In this document: positions 11,133 through 22,895 of the stretch, in pieces
Layout: each line of letters starts with the position of its first letter
Numbering within the stretch: the stretch's first letter is position 1
Assembly: GCA_032718475.1 (NCBI GenBank)
Contig: JAUCBJ010005630.1
Coordinates: 1-64,000 of the forward strand
Length of the DNA stretch: 64,000 nt
From: Nemertoderma westbladi
Taxonomy: Eukaryota; Xenacoelomorpha; Nemertodermatida; Nemertodermatidae
Reading direction: 5' to 3'
Made by a program: the position numbers and the translations under genes
Notes under the pieces: generated by a model
Database searches by the model: none
What the model was told of the DNA's origin: nothing
Seen by the model: the letters and a program-made list of their open reading frames with translations, nothing else

Positions 11133-12344
11133 ATGGCTAGAATGAAACTTATCCACCGTATAACCTTTATGTTACTGGCAGCAGTATACGCACTAGCTAC
11201 GCTATACGCCGGTCACCAATTATACCTGTACTGGGTCGTTCAGTCTATAGGCCAGCAACCTCCAAACGACGGGTCTCTTGGGGTGGGTAACCGCCCGGTC
11301 AATGAACCCGCGGCCGTTAAACTCCCGGTCGTTGACCCCCCTTCTATCACCCCTCACCGCACCGCCACCTCCCCGGCGGTGCACATTGTCTCCACCACCG
11401 GCGCCGGTGACTATCTCTGGCGCCACATTCTCGGAGCCGAAACTAACGCCTTAACTCTCTCGGGTGTCCGCTTCCTGTATCACCATGGTTACGGGCAGGT
11501 ACCGGGTGCGGTTTCCATGCTAACAGGCGACGTTATGGTCGTATTGAACGCGCGAGACGACGACAAAATCTCGGTGTCCCAACTGTGGCTCGCGAGTTTG
11601 GTACAAAACCCCAACATCCGCAATCTAATACTGATCATACTCGGTAAAGAAAACTGCGAGAATTCCTGGATTACGTCGTATCGCCATGACAACCGTAATC
11701 TCCGTGCGGTATTCCTGGTGTACGACGACCGGGCGGCCGGACACGGTATTTTCCATCAGTGGCCGCTAGGTGTCGCTACATACAGGGGATTCCCAGCCAA
11801 TGAGATCGCGGACTCGGCTCTGCGGACCAATCGCAAATACTCGTGCAACTTCCTGGGGACAGTTTACGGGAATTCCTCTCGTGAGCGCTTGATGGCGTCG
11901 TTAGGGGAGCACGGGGCCCGTTGTTACGTGAAGGTGCGTTACCAATGGTTACCGAAAGAGAGACCAGATTCGATGTCGGAATACGTCGATGTTTTACGGA
12001 ACTCCGATTTGACTCTCTGTCCGATCGGACGCAACCCGGAATGTTACCGGATTTACGAGGCATTGGCCCTGGGGTCCGTACCGGTGGTGGAGAACCGTTC
12101 CGGGATTGGTCAATGCGGGAACCAATCAGAGGCCCAGTACCCCTTGCGATTACTTAAGAGCTACGGCGCTCCGTTTATTTACGTAGACGACTGGGGCCAA
12201 CTCGCGGATATTTTATCTCGAGAAGATCGGATGAGTCCCGACGATAAGGTTGTCCGTAGACTCAACGTAGTCAGCTGGTACCGGGGATTCCGTAGGAAGA
12301 TGGCAGACAAGTTGGTCGGGGTATTACTCAACTCCTTTCATTGA
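11133..12344 (+). CDS. RXYLT1: Ribitol-5-phosphate xylosyltransferase 1 (TMEM5 family), single exon
   Basis: RXYLT1 is a Golgi type II membrane enzyme that adds xylose from UDP-xylose to ribitol-5-phosphate on the core M3 glycan of alpha-dystroglycan. The 403-residue product has a short basic N-terminus and one hydrophobic anchor (about residues 9-33). A Pro-rich stem follows (about 40-80), then a lumenal domain. Diagnostic family stretches are present: ENSWITSYRHDNRNLRAVF (~178), QWPLGVATYRGFP (~208), YSCNFLGTVYGNSSRE (~234), DLTLCPIGRNPECYRIYEAL (~292), GSVPVVE (~314) and GAPFIYVDDW (~342). Human RXYLT1 is slightly longer (443 residues) and multi-exon; here the whole frame is uninterrupted. 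The first ATG (11133) is used; a second Met follows three codons later. The last codons and the stop are part of a satellite unit. AATAAA at 12992-12997 is a plausible polyadenylation signal. Confidence 0.93.
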   Translation: MARMKLIHRITFMLLAAVYALATLYAGHQLYLYWVVQSIGQQPPNDGSLGVGNRPVNEPAAVKLPVVDPPSITPHRTATSPAVHIVSTTGAGDYLWRHILGAETNALTLSGVRFLYHHGYGQVPGAVSMLTGDVMVVLNARDDDKISVSQLWLASLVQNPNIRNLILIILGKENCENSWITSYRHDNRNLRAVFLVYDDRAAGHGIFHQWPLGVATYRGFPANEIADSALRTNRKYSCNFLGTVYGNSSRERLMASLGEHGARCYVKVRYQWLPKERPDSMSEYVDVLRNSDLTLCPIGRNPECYRIYEALALGSVPVVENRSGIGQCGNQSEAQYPLRLLKSYGAPFIYVDDWGQLADILSREDRMSPDDKVVRRLNVVSWYRGFRRKMADKLVGVLLNSFH

Positions 12345-12816
12345 TTTGGTCTGGGTATTACTCAACTCCTTCCATTGATTTGGTCGGTTGTTACTCAACT
12401 CCTTCCATTGATTTGGTCTGGGTGTTACTCAACTCCTTTCATTGATTTGGTCTGTGTGTTACTCAACTCCTTCCATTGATTTGGTCTGGGTGTTACTCAA
12501 CTCCTTCCATTGATTTGGTCTGGGTGTTACTCAACTCCTTTCATTGATTTGGTCTGGGTGTTACTAAACTCCTTTCATTGATTTGGTCTGGGTGTTACTC
12601 AACTCCTTTCATTGATTTGGTCGGGGTGTTACTCAACTCCTTCCATTGATTTGGTCGGGGTGTTACTCAACTCCTTTCATTGATTTGGTCTGGGTGTTAC
12701 TCAACTCCTTTCATTGATTTTGTCTGGGTGTTACTCAACTCCTTTCATTGATTTGGTCTGGGTGTTACTCAACTCCTTTCATTGATTTGGTCTGGGTGTT
12801 ACTCAACTCCTTTCAG
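12314..12816. repeat. 34-bp satellite array overlapping the RXYLT1 stop codon
   Basis: About 15 tandem copies of a ~34-bp unit (core GTTACTCAACTCCTTTCATT then GATTTGGTCTGG). The first copy is the end of the RXYLT1 coding sequence (its last ten codons and TGA). Units differ by single substitutions (TTTC/TTCC, TCTGGG/TCGGGG) and small deletions. The array therefore appears to have expanded from the 3' end of the gene into its 3' UTR. The period is not a multiple of three. Confidence 0.95.
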
Positions 12817-13598
12817 TGAAAGAAGTTCCTAAATTAAATAATAATTTTTTTTAACTAACTGTAATATACATCACGGGAGAAAAACATTTCATTATATTTT
12901 TTTATTATATTTTGTAAAAAACAAAACGTTGTATATGCCTACTTAAGTGAGTCACGTTGTGTTAAAATGTAATTAGTTTTTACATAATTACAATAAAGTA
13001 AGTTATCTGACTCAACGGTAGTAACGTTTTAATTTGTTATCCTTTGTATTTGCGTTATGACATACTGTAATTTAGTACATACATTCCTTATGCAATAACC
13101 AGTTTCTCTCAATACGCTTATAGTGAAAGAATTATATGTATTGTGTAGCTTCGTGGAAATCTTTTATTCACATATATTTGGGGGTTTATATTTATTAACG
13201 TATTAAATGTTAATTTAAGGGGGGGGGGGGGGGGGGGTAGCATCGCACCCCCTTATTATTAGATGCTATTCTATCATGTGCCGAATTTAATGGAGATTTC
13301 AAATCTACAAGCAGTTTTCTCATATCTTTTCTCAAAATCAAGTTATTACCCAAAAAGAGCTATTTACAATTGCATAAGGTCCTTTTCATAAAAAAGGCTC
13401 TCACTGTACGGATAGGAATAAAAATTGCTAAAACGTATGATAACTAGTTATCATACAAGTTAGCATGAAAAATTTCGTTGACTTTCGTTCATTTTTGACA
13501 AAATTATTGTTGAACATAGAAAAATGGGATTATTTAAAATAGCGGGAAGGTTTGAATTGTTCCCTAAACTTTAAACACGACGAACATGACGTTTTTTC
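12817..13598. other. AT-rich intergenic stretch with poly-G tract
   Basis: No gene seen. It contains the RXYLT1 polyadenylation signal candidate (12992) and a poly-G run near 13219-13237. Confidence 0.4.
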
Positions 13599-14080
13599 AT
13601 GAAGAAGGCTATTTCTCCGCTAATTTTAACTGAAATGAGTTTAAATTTGGTACACTTGTTCAGAATACCCTTGTCCATAATTCTTCTGAACAGATTTGGC
13701 TGGAAATGCACTGGAGCCTTTTTTAATCAAAAAGGCATAAAAAAAGCCCTTTTTTGGGGCCTTTTTGGTCTAAAATGGCCCCAAAGCATTTTCAGTTAAA
13801 AACGTTCATACGAATTGGATGCAAGGGTCTTCTGAACTTAAATTTTAAATTTCGACAAATTTCAACAAAATGTTAGTGGAGAAATAGTCTTTTGCGCAAA
13901 AAGGCAATTTTGGCCATTACAGAGCCATTTTGGGGCCAATTGAAAATATATGGTCTGGCTATTCTTAAACGAACCAGACGATGTTTAGTAGCACAAAAAT
14001 AATTTTCACCTAATTTTAGGGTCCAGAGACACGAAAATGTGAGGTTCAATTTAGTTTCAATTTCTACAGTTCCCATTTCA
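13599..14080. repeat. Degenerate inverted repeat (foldback-like)
   Basis: The stretch near 13600-13790 (AAGGCTATTTCTCCGCTAAT and GGGGCC/TTTTTGG segments) is loosely mirrored at about 13870-14080, where the reverse strand reads GACTATTTCTCCACTAAC and has a similar GGCCCCAAAATGGC segment. The arms are much diverged. The short ORFs on either strand are not convincing. Confidence 0.35.
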
Positions 14081-14549
14081 CCCGTTAGAAGGATTGACGT
14101 AGTCCACTAATTTTACTGATAACGTAAAGGCTCATCTATACATTATGCAGCGCGAACTCCCTACGAACCACAATGGAAATTGATCAAAACTTTCCAAAAA
14201 TGAGGTGTCAATTTTGGACAGTTTCGATTTGGTCTTCAAAGGCTGAGGGCCAATAGGACTTACTCGAAACTCAAAAAAAATATTTCTTGCCGTTTTAATT
14301 TCACCTTTCAGCAGATGTTTCTTTTGCTCTGTGATCTTTCTAATGCGTGCGGCGATATACATCTGGTTAACGAGTCTGTATTGCCGTGGAAACCCTCTCT
14401 CTAGAGATTTCACTAACTGTTTAAATTTTTGTACTATATTATTATTATTTATTTATTATTTTATTTAATTTATTATTTATTTTCGAATTGACAGACAGTA
14501 TAATCTATATTGCTGCTCCCTTTGGAGTGTCTTCCGGGTTGAGTTCCTT

Positions 14550-14675
14550 GGGGGCTAGTTGCTGAACTGGTTAGCGCTACTAACTGATGAGGCCCCATAG
14601 GCCGACACGCACGTATAGCGCTGGTTCAACCCATGGTGTCGTGCTTCCTCATTTTTCCATTTCTGAAAAAAACAT
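14550..14675 (+). repeat. tRNA-like SINE candidate
   Basis: A stretch with an A-box-like segment (CTGAACTGGTTAGCGC, ~14563) and a B-box-like segment (GCTGGTTCAACCC, ~14621) is followed by CGTGCTTCCT and ATTTTTCCATTTCTGAA, ending in an A-rich run. The segment from the B box to the tail recurs at about 40720-40785, so it belongs to a repeat family. It is not foldable as a standard tRNA by eye, so a SINE head is inferred. Confidence 0.45.
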
Positions 14676-14761
14676 AATAATTCATCATTCATCAATTGTA
14701 ACCGTTCTTGGGGAATATGGCTTTACATGTTGGTTATAAGTTATAAATAACTGCTATAAAG

Positions 14762-14895
14762 AGACGGGGGGAAACTCGACGCAAAACCCGCCTTGGCGAA
14801 TTAATATCCCGCCTCAATGTTAAATTCTCAAGTTAGGGAAAGGAGCAGGTTACAGTGACACGATATTTTAACTAAAACAATAAACTAAACACAAT
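14762..14895 (+). repeat. Dispersed repeat, second copy inverted at 56106-56240
   Basis: Words such as AAAGGAGCAGGTTACAGTG and TTAATATCCCGCCTCAATGT occur here and in reverse complement at 56106-56240. A shorter match (GAGCAGGTTACAGTGAC) lies at about 32341. The copies end next to C- or G-rich runs. No coding capacity is seen. Confidence 0.65.
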
Positions 14896-15051
14896 AGAAC
14901 AAGTTACAGTTTTATTTTTGAGAGTAATCCTCTGTTATTTGCGTCGAATTTCCCCTGGGGAGGGATGAATTTTTATGCGTCCAGTTTCCCCCCCTATCTG
15001 GCTATAAAACACCTGATTTCACCGGGCGCGGGAATCGGTCTGTGGGCGAGA

Positions 15052-15621
15052 CACGTAGTCGGCGAGCCTTGGCATACGGTTCATATAGGGCAAATGGGGC
15101 ATGTCCGTCTGTCTGTCTGTCTGGTAAATGTTTGAACGCGAATTTCTCTGCATCGCTGGTTCGGAATTGAACCAAACTTAGTAGGTAAGTAGTAGAGAGA
15201 AAGTTTAGAAAGTTTGTAAAGTTTGGTGAAAAATCATGCAGTCTGACGTCAGCTACGACAGATTATGTGGTTTTTAGAAAATGTTAAATTTCTCGGGAAG
15301 GCCTCATTTTCCTGAGCTGAAATTTTGGTGGCCTGTAGAGAATCATGAAGTCTATCTTTTACGAAATTGAAAAGTTAAGACATTTAATTGGGGATCCGCT
15401 AGAGACTCAGAAGTAATGACATAGGCCTACCGGTACGGTACTGATGTACAGTGCTGCACTGGTAAGTACGAAATTGCAGAATAACAATTTGACACCACCT
15501 AGCGGATTAACATATGATTGTATATCGAATGAATACATTTATAGCATGGGATATTGGGTCCAAACTAGACATGCCCCATTTGCTCTATATGAACCGTATG
15601 CCAAGGCTTGCCGACTACGTG
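15052..15621. repeat. 54-bp inverted-repeat pair with GTCT microsatellite
   Basis: 15052-15105 and 15568-15621 are reverse complements with two mismatches over 54 bases (core CCTTGGCATACGGTTCATAT). A (GTCT)n run follows the left arm. The ~460-bp spacer has no credible ORF. This probably represents a small foldback or MITE-like element; target duplications were not found. Confidence 0.7.
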
Positions 15622-16154
15622 CTGCGCGAAGTCCCCGCGAACGTGTTTATTGATTGCAATCATTTCCTGCTAAAATCACCCCAAGCATTTACTACAGTAT
15701 ACGCCCATGCAGCAAAGTTCTGTGAAAAACGGCATACTGTATTGTAAGCTGCTAGCTGGACTACTGTACTGTATATGGGAAAAAAATTGCATAGAGGTAG
15801 AATAATAATTTATGGGAATGGGTGGGTAGCATAGTAAACTATAGTTGGTATTAGAATGATTAATTAGGATAAATTAACCAATCATAGTTAAGTATACAAG
15901 GATGTGCAGTGCTGTAACATGAACAGCATGTACTGTATACAGTACGATAGATTCAAGTTGGAAAGCAAATACTGTACGCCAGCAATCGTATGCATACTGT
16001 ATACTGTACGGTGAATGTTGGATTTTTTATTTGAGAAACAAAGTGAAAAGGAACGTAATACACAACAGTTTAATTAGAATAAACAGAGAAGGCACTTTAT
16101 TAAACACCTATAAAAATACAGACAGAAATAAAATACACAGTGGGTAGTAGGGTA

Positions 16155-17430
16155 ATAATACAACCCATTGAGAGACTGCTACGTGGAATTCAGAATGGGT
16201 TCCGTAAAGGTCGTGGGACCATGGAGCCCATTTTAGCACTTAGAAGGATAATTGAAGAGTTATCAAAAAAGAAAGACAGGCTTCTGGCTGTTATCTTTGT
16301 TGACTTCTTCAAGGCCTTTGATTCAGTCTCTCGCTCACGTATGTTCAGCATACTTTCATTATATGGGATTCCTGATGAAATTATGTGTAGCAATCAGATC
16401 AGTATACGATGGTTCGACAACATTTGTGTCTACTGTTGACGGTGACACAACCATTTGAAGTGTTATGGGGAGTCCTCCAGGGAGACACACTTGCGTCATT
16501 CGTGTTCATAATTGTGATTGACTATGTTCTACGCATGTCCTTAGATCATCATAATGATGATGGAGTTGATGGTAACTCCACCTACTGGCTCCAGAAGTCG
16601 AGGAAATCCTGCCAAGTACCTAACTGATAGACTTTGCTGATGACTTAGGAGTACTCTCAGAATCACTAGAGGGAGCCCAACGGCTCCTCAGCTCATTAGA
16701 ACAGGCTGCATCTAGTGTTGGTCTTTTTATTAACCCCCAAAAAGACCAAAATTTTGACAGTTAACTTTGAATGTCCTCAGCAAGTCTCTGACCGGATGAG
16801 CATAAGCTCAAATGATGGTATGCTTGAGCATGTGGACGACTTCTGTTACCTGGGATCATGGATCCGGAAATCAGGTGAGGACCTTCGAATACGTAAGGGA
16901 AAGGCATGGGCAGCCTTGGATAGGCTTTCCAGGATTTGGAAGTCAAGTATAATTAATCGGAAACTTAAGGTCCGATTATTTAGAGCAACAGTAGCTCCAG
17001 TACTCATCTATGGGAGTCCATGCTGGGTTCTAACTGCTGAGGACACCAAATCTCTCGATGGCACATTCACAAGGCTACGCCGGGTTCATTGTGTCAAGTA
17101 CAATACACACATCTCCAATCAGACACTATATAACATTGGAGGTGTCGCATTGGTTCCCCCAAGCTTGACATTAGAACAAAAGCTGTCTCCGCTGTGCAGG
17201 ACATCAGCCACTATGCATAATCTTGTGCTTTGGCAGCCTCATGGAGTGAATAAGCATGGTGGGCAGCCCATGACTTTCTTGAGACGCATCTTAAAGGACA
17301 CTGGCTTTGAAGATGCGGGTGATCTAGCAAATGTCATGGAATGGGTGATAGGGAGTTGTGGCGGGGCAATTTTATCGACAAGCCGGCACAGCATTCTTAA
17401 AAATGCAGCTGCAATGCAGTATAAATAATA
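16155..17430 (+). mobile_element. Decayed LINE copy B (reverse transcriptase)
   Basis: This is the same family as the other LINE copies. It starts inside the RT domain (QNGFRKGRGTMEPILALRRI, ~16190), then VDFFKAFDSVSRSRMF (~16300), LQGDTLASF (~16475), a DFADDLG-type catalytic box broken by a stop near 16626, and the C-terminal region (YLGSWIRKSGEDLR, ~16848). Several frameshifts and small deletions disrupt it, including one after ~17190. The 3' end reads AATGCAGCTGCAATGCAGTA with no clear TAG tail. It is an inactive relic. Confidence 0.85.
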
Positions 17431-18458
17431 CTTTCAGTTTCGTTGTCGCGATGGTTGTGTTCGCAGAACCTTGGGTGGGACAGCATGTTGGTGAACCAGC
17501 CTAGGTGAGGCAATTTAAAATGTAAATAAAAATAAATAAAGTAGCTCTAATATGTTTAATTTTAGTAGTAGGTTACTGGTAAATCATACTGTAGGAACAC
17601 GTGTGGTGTGGTATGATATAGTTGATAAATAGAACCTACTGTATAGTGGGTTGTGGCCTTCCACGTTCCACCTTCCACGTTCAATAACCATTTATGGATA
17701 TTTAATTAATTGGTGTTTATGTCATAATTAACCATAACCATATATTTGACTATTGCGCAATAAACAATCTCAATCTCAATCTCTTCCATCTGTCCATACT
17801 GCTGTGCTTCCATACGTACGATACCTGGATTGCTGGATACAGCCTAACTGCAGAACAACTGTCAGACTGTACTGTCCGTACTGTTAATATTTTCAAACCT
17901 TGTCAGGCCTATCAGCGAATGGATTAACAGATTAATAATACCTACCGCTGTACGGTGACAGTATGCATACCTCAGTACCGGACCGGTTTCAGCACAGCAG
18001 CAGTACCGGTACCTACATGACCTAACATATACAGATATAGGCCTAACATGTAGCCTAATAAAATACTAAAGTGTACCTGTGTACCGGCTGACCGGTCAGT
18101 CGGTGGTCTCGGTTAGGCCTACAGGCATCTCCTCCTTGTCAGTTTGTCCTTGCATCAGTTGCATCTGGTTGAACTGGCTGATTGGATTGTGTAGTGTAGT
18201 CTGGTAGTCAGACAGTACTGCAGTAGTAATCGTAATCCAGTACTGCTGTACTGCAGTAGGCCTAATCTAGTGTCTGTGTCCCTGTCCCAGTCAGCCAGTT
18301 CCCAGTGTCTCGTTCCAGAGTTCAGTAGTTAGTACCGTACCTACGGCCTACGTTAGGTACTGTTGCTCTGGAAGAATTCTCGACTGAGTTAACGTCAAAC
18401 TGTTAGGTTCATTACCAAACTACCCAAACAAGAAAAACTACCTAATAAATACACAAAT
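17431..18458. other. Upstream region of DCUN1D gene
   Basis: About 1 kb without a gene. It is rich in TACTGTA, TACCGGTAC and TAGGCCTA palindromes and contains a short (AATCTC)n run near 17770. It presumably includes the promoter of the downstream gene, but no core element could be assigned. Confidence 0.4.
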
Positions 18459-19229
18459 ATGCACAAGCTGAGGAGTGCGCAGAAGGAGAAAGTGAGGCAA
18501 TTCGTTAGTGTCACAAAAACAGGGGAAAAGACAGCGATATACTGTCTCAGTCAGCATGAATTCCAACTGGATATGGCCATCGATAATTATTTCCAGAACT
18601 CAGACTATTATTACAAAGAGCCGGCGCCGAAACAAACAGTAGATCCCAAACGGCTGGATAAATTGTTCAATAAGTACAGAGACCATGCCGAACCGGATAA
18701 GATCCTCGTCGAAGGGATGATCCGCTTCTGTGAGGACCTCCAATTGGATCCGGCTAGCCGCTCGGTGCTGCTCATAGCGTGGAAGTTCCGCGCGGCGACG
18801 CAATGCGAGTTCTCTAAGGAAGAGTTTGTCCAGGGGATGACAGCGATCGGTGCGGACACGGTGGACAAACTCAAAGCTAAACTCCCGGCCGTAGAGAACG
18901 AATTGCAGGACGCCGCCAAGTTTAAAGACTTTTATCAATTTACCTTCTTGTTCGGTAAGAATCCGGGCCAGAAGACGATGATGCTAGAGGCTGCGCTGCC
19001 CTACTGGAGTCTCTGTCTGGCGGACCGGTTTAAATTCATGGATATTTGGTTTCAGTTCCTCCATGAGAAACACAATAAAGCGATCTCTAGGGACACGTGG
19101 AACCTCCTATTGGACTTCAGTAACATGATAGACGATACTATGGGTAACTACGACGCGGAGGGCGCCTGGCCCGTGCTAATAGACGAGTTTGTAGAGTACG
19201 CCCGACCCCTTATCAACCCGTACACGTGA
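18459..19229 (+). CDS. DCUN1D1: DCN1-like cullin neddylation E3 scaffold, single exon
   Basis: DCN1-like proteins bind the N-acetylated NEDD8 E2 (UBC12) and a cullin-RBX1 complex and promote cullin neddylation. The 256-residue product matches DCUN1D1/2 (about 259 residues) from end to end. A UBA-like segment lies at about 8-47 ([20 protein letters not shown], then AIDNYFQN). The PONY domain covers about 60-250, with [20 protein letters not shown] and [20 protein letters not shown]. The [17 protein letters not shown] end holds the Ala and Asp expected of the D-A-D cullin-binding patch. The start ATG gives the conserved MxKLRSxQK N-terminus. Vertebrate homologues have several introns; here there is none. 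AATAAA at 19267-19272 is a good polyadenylation signal. It may serve for both DCUN1D1 and DCUN1D2. Confidence 0.95.
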   Translation: MHKLRSAQKEKVRQFVSVTKTGEKTAIYCLSQHEFQLDMAIDNYFQNSDYYYKEPAPKQTVDPKRLDKLFNKYRDHAEPDKILVEGMIRFCEDLQLDPASRSVLLIAWKFRAATQCEFSKEEFVQGMTAIGADTVDKLKAKLPAVENELQDAAKFKDFYQFTFLFGKNPGQKTMMLEAALPYWSLCLADRFKFMDIWFQFLHEKHNKAISRDTWNLLLDFSNMIDDTMGNYDAEGAWPVLIDEFVEYARPLINPYT

Positions 19230-20951
19230 CCTCCCTCCCCTATATAGGGTCTGCAGTCCGTTATATAATAAACTCGCGCTACTTTTTTTACTTTCATTCA
19301 GTATTTTTATCGCGATATAAAACGAGCCGTTAATATATTATATCGGAGAACTTTATCTTCTAACTTGTAGTTCTCCCAGGGTTAGTTGCGTGTGAGGCAC
19401 CTGTAGTTTAGATTATCTCACTGCATATAAATATAAATATAATTAATTATAATAAATATTCGGTATATATATATATATATATATTGTACATCAACAAGTT
19501 AATAAGATAAACTAATATTAATATTTCTTTATTTATTACGAAATGGATCGCGACTTAACGAAAACGTCCCAAAGTTATACCAGAGCGGTAAGAAGTTCTC
19601 TTGACTCAGTTTTATTGTTTTGGAGATAATTGTCATCTGATTGATTGGGAATCTCTGTATTGGGATGATGGGGGGGGGGGGCTGATGAAATGATACCGGT
19701 ATTTTTTGTTTTGGTAGAATTTTTTCAGTAAGTTCGCACCTTTCCATTCTATCACACAACATTTTGAGATTAAAGTGTGAAAGTTTATGTATTTTGTGGT
19801 AAACTTTTTGCTTAATATTGTAAAATGACAGTACCGGTACTTCAACCCGGGACGGACAGGTATACCAATCCAGTTATCGTATTTCGGGGCGAGTATAAAT
19901 AATCATGTATTTTTGTTAAAGTTGTTTTCATACAAATTAACCACAGCAAAATATCTATAAAGGAGGTAAAGATGATAAAGCGGGGATATTAAATATTAAA
20001 TATGTTGAATGCCGTCACCGGTTGGTAAAGTTAAAATATAACTTTAGCAGCGGGTGTTGATCATCAACATATTTAATATCTATAATTTATTTTAATAATA
20101 ATAAATTTAAAACTATAATGTTATACGATCATTTGAGAACTAAATGAATGCCTTACCAAAAATTAATAATATTATATCTTGTGCTGCGATTATATATATA
20201 TTGTTTCAAGTTATTTTCGTATTTAAATATTACAAAAATTGTATTTTAGAGATTATTTCATCTGGTTACCGGTCTCCCCAAATTTGGTACATACAGAACA
20301 AACTCTACTCTAATGACTATCGATAAATTGAACAATTGACTTCTATACATATTGGTCATTTTAGTTTCCAGAGCAACGGAATTTTGTATACTAATTTAAG
20401 TATTTTATTATCATTTGGCTGTTAAAATATTGGAAGCTTATTTGCAAAACTTTTATACTAAACGGTGTAATATTTATTAATAAATACGATTATGAAAAAA
20501 ATACTAATCTATTTTTTTCGTATTTCCAATCGTATATATATTATATCTCGTATCGTTTCGTATTTTATAAATTAAATTGCTTCCGATTTTTCTGCAGTAA
20601 TCAATCACCAAGATTTTAATGGCAGTTACAACACGATCGACTCATTAATAAAGTAGGTTATAGTAAATTGAGATAGGGGGAGGGGGGGGGGGGGGGGGGG
20701 ACTGGACGAATCAAATTTCATGGGGTTACTCTCAAACATTCTAACTGAACCATCATAATGAATGGCATTCATTTATTGTTTTGGTTAAAAACAAAACTTA
20801 ACATTGAGTGATTGGGACGAGGTGTTAATGCCCCCCACCCCCCTATCACCATAAAATGTACTCCTTTACTCAACTTATACTACTGTATGTATATATATAT
20901 ATAATATATACACATACCGGTATTAAAGATATACATATTACCCGCTCTATA

Positions 20952-21037
20952 GAGTACACCACCACCGTACACCACCACCACCGTACACCACCACCGTACA
21001 CCACCACCGTACACCACCACCGTACACCACCACCGGT
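20952..21037. repeat. 15-bp minisatellite GTACACCACCACC
   Basis: About six head-to-tail units of 15 or 18 bases differing only in the number of CAC triplets. A 20-bp core reads CACCACCGTACACCACCACC. It lies next to a (TA)n run. Confidence 0.85.
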
Positions 21038-22799
21038 TTGTTACATTTTTTTCTTGTATGATTTATTATTATTAAATGGATTGGTGGACCCCCCCCCCCC
21101 CCGGATTATATTTAAGTAAATAAATATAAATACATTTTTTCCAAACTAATACGACAACTAGGTAGGCCTATATAAGAAAATAAGTTTTGTATGTTTATTT
21201 TATACAGTTATCCTCAAAATAGCCCAAATCTCTCCTTACATTAAAAGGTTACTGGAGTTACTCGTTACAAAGTTTTCCACGGGCTCGGGCTATTCCACAA
21301 CGAAATTAGGATTATGTTTCATATGGGCATTTCCACAGAAAATGGGACACGATATGAAAAAATAAAACTTTAAAAAAATAAGTGCCCGCTTAACATCAAG
21401 TCATGATTTACTGGGTAAAATTTCATAAATTTTCGAATTTGACAAAATTTACATTGATTTGAGGGTATAAAGTAGGAAATTTTGCGATTATATCTACCAT
21501 CATTAAGACTAAGGTAAAAACGAAAAAAAATACCAAAATTCAAAGCAAAATATTTTTTTTACTGTTTATCCATATTATAGGCTATCCTTTGGTATCATTG
21601 TAATCAGCCGTAAATGCACATTCCAACGAGGTAGTTCTACGCCAAGAACCATGGAATACTACATAAACACAAGAAGGACAAATGTAGGCCTATCATACAA
21701 AGAAATAAAACAGTATTTTCTGAAAACATTAATAACGTTTCTCAGTTACCATAGCAACGTGTAGAAAAGATTTAAAGTATAGAATTACCTGAGCATTTTA
21801 GACTTAAATAATAAATAATAATAAATACTGGTCAGATTATGTTTCTTATCCCCAACTACATAATAAAAAGAACGATAAATAAATGCTAACTGTGTTTCGA
21901 CCCTCTTCAGGTCTCATCAGCAGTGTACGTGTACTGCCATGTACTAGACACCATCTGTACATTGTAAATGGATTTAGACTTTGGCGGTTTGGTGTAATGA
22001 ATCCGCAAATCGAGAGATTTAGACCCGTATTTGTTCAGAAAGAGGAAAGATGGAATTTTTTTTGATATCAAAATATTAAATTTTCATTCGCATGGCCTTA
22101 AGCACTGAGATAATAAATATCGGTAGGGTGTTTTACATATCCAATAATGAAAATTGTTGCATTGGAGGGTATCACCAATTTACATAGGGTGATTTTATTA
22201 CCGTGTAATTACTTTTGATTTCCCGATGGGGTGAAATGTGGGTGTTTATTTCTTGTGCATTTATATTTCATTTCTTTAGTATCAAAACTATACCAGAGCA
22301 ATATGTAGTAAATAGTTTTTCAACAAAGCTCATTAGAAGCTGCTTACGTTCATTACTGTGTAAAGGTATCTTGAATTTCCTGACGATGGTCACAATTAAT
22401 CTTCTCTTTACAGCCCAACTTGCACTTATTTGTGCAACAAGTATCGCGCAGTGCGTATTTATGAGAGTCCCAAATAAGTATACTGTGTTGTTCGTTCAAT
22501 ATGCTCTAATTAACAATAAATACAATATTGCAATGTGTGGCGAGCCACGAAGTGAGAGAAGCCTTAGCATATGGGTACCATTAACGAGTTGTCTGTCGTC
22601 GTCGTAAATTTTTGATCGCTATTAACTCGGTTATTCCTTAATGAAATTAAACGAAACTTGGTATGTATGTAGTCCGGCAAAAGATTAGAAAGAATCTCAA
22701 GTTAGGTCAAAAAAGAACGAACGCAACGAGTTTACAGTGGGTACGAGTATCCATCTGCCATAAATCACCAGTTACTCTCACAGTTTCGAGACTTTGCAC

Positions 22800-22895
22800 A
22801 GTTATAAAGGTCGTTAGTCTCCGTTTAGGGGAATTATTTTAAGACAAAGCAGGATGAGCGCAACGAGGCTAATGAAGTGCGAAGAGTATTGTAAA
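22800..22895. repeat. Dispersed repeat also at 35431-35515
   Basis: TTATAAAGGTCGTTAGTCTCC at 22800 aligns with TTATAAAGATCGTCAGTCTGC at 35431. Both continue with GTTTAGG, a T/A-rich gap, then ATGAGCGCAACGA or ACGAGCACAACGA. The copies are diverged. Function unknown. Confidence 0.4.

Noticed and set aside
14550-14640. Functional tRNA gene
   Set aside because: A/B-box-like words are present but the acceptor and anticodon stems do not pair by eye; a SINE head is more likely.
22215-22607. 130-codon hydrophobic ORF
   Set aside because: Non-ATG start, AT-rich composition, and its 3' part overlaps a dispersed repeat shared with 3598-3660.
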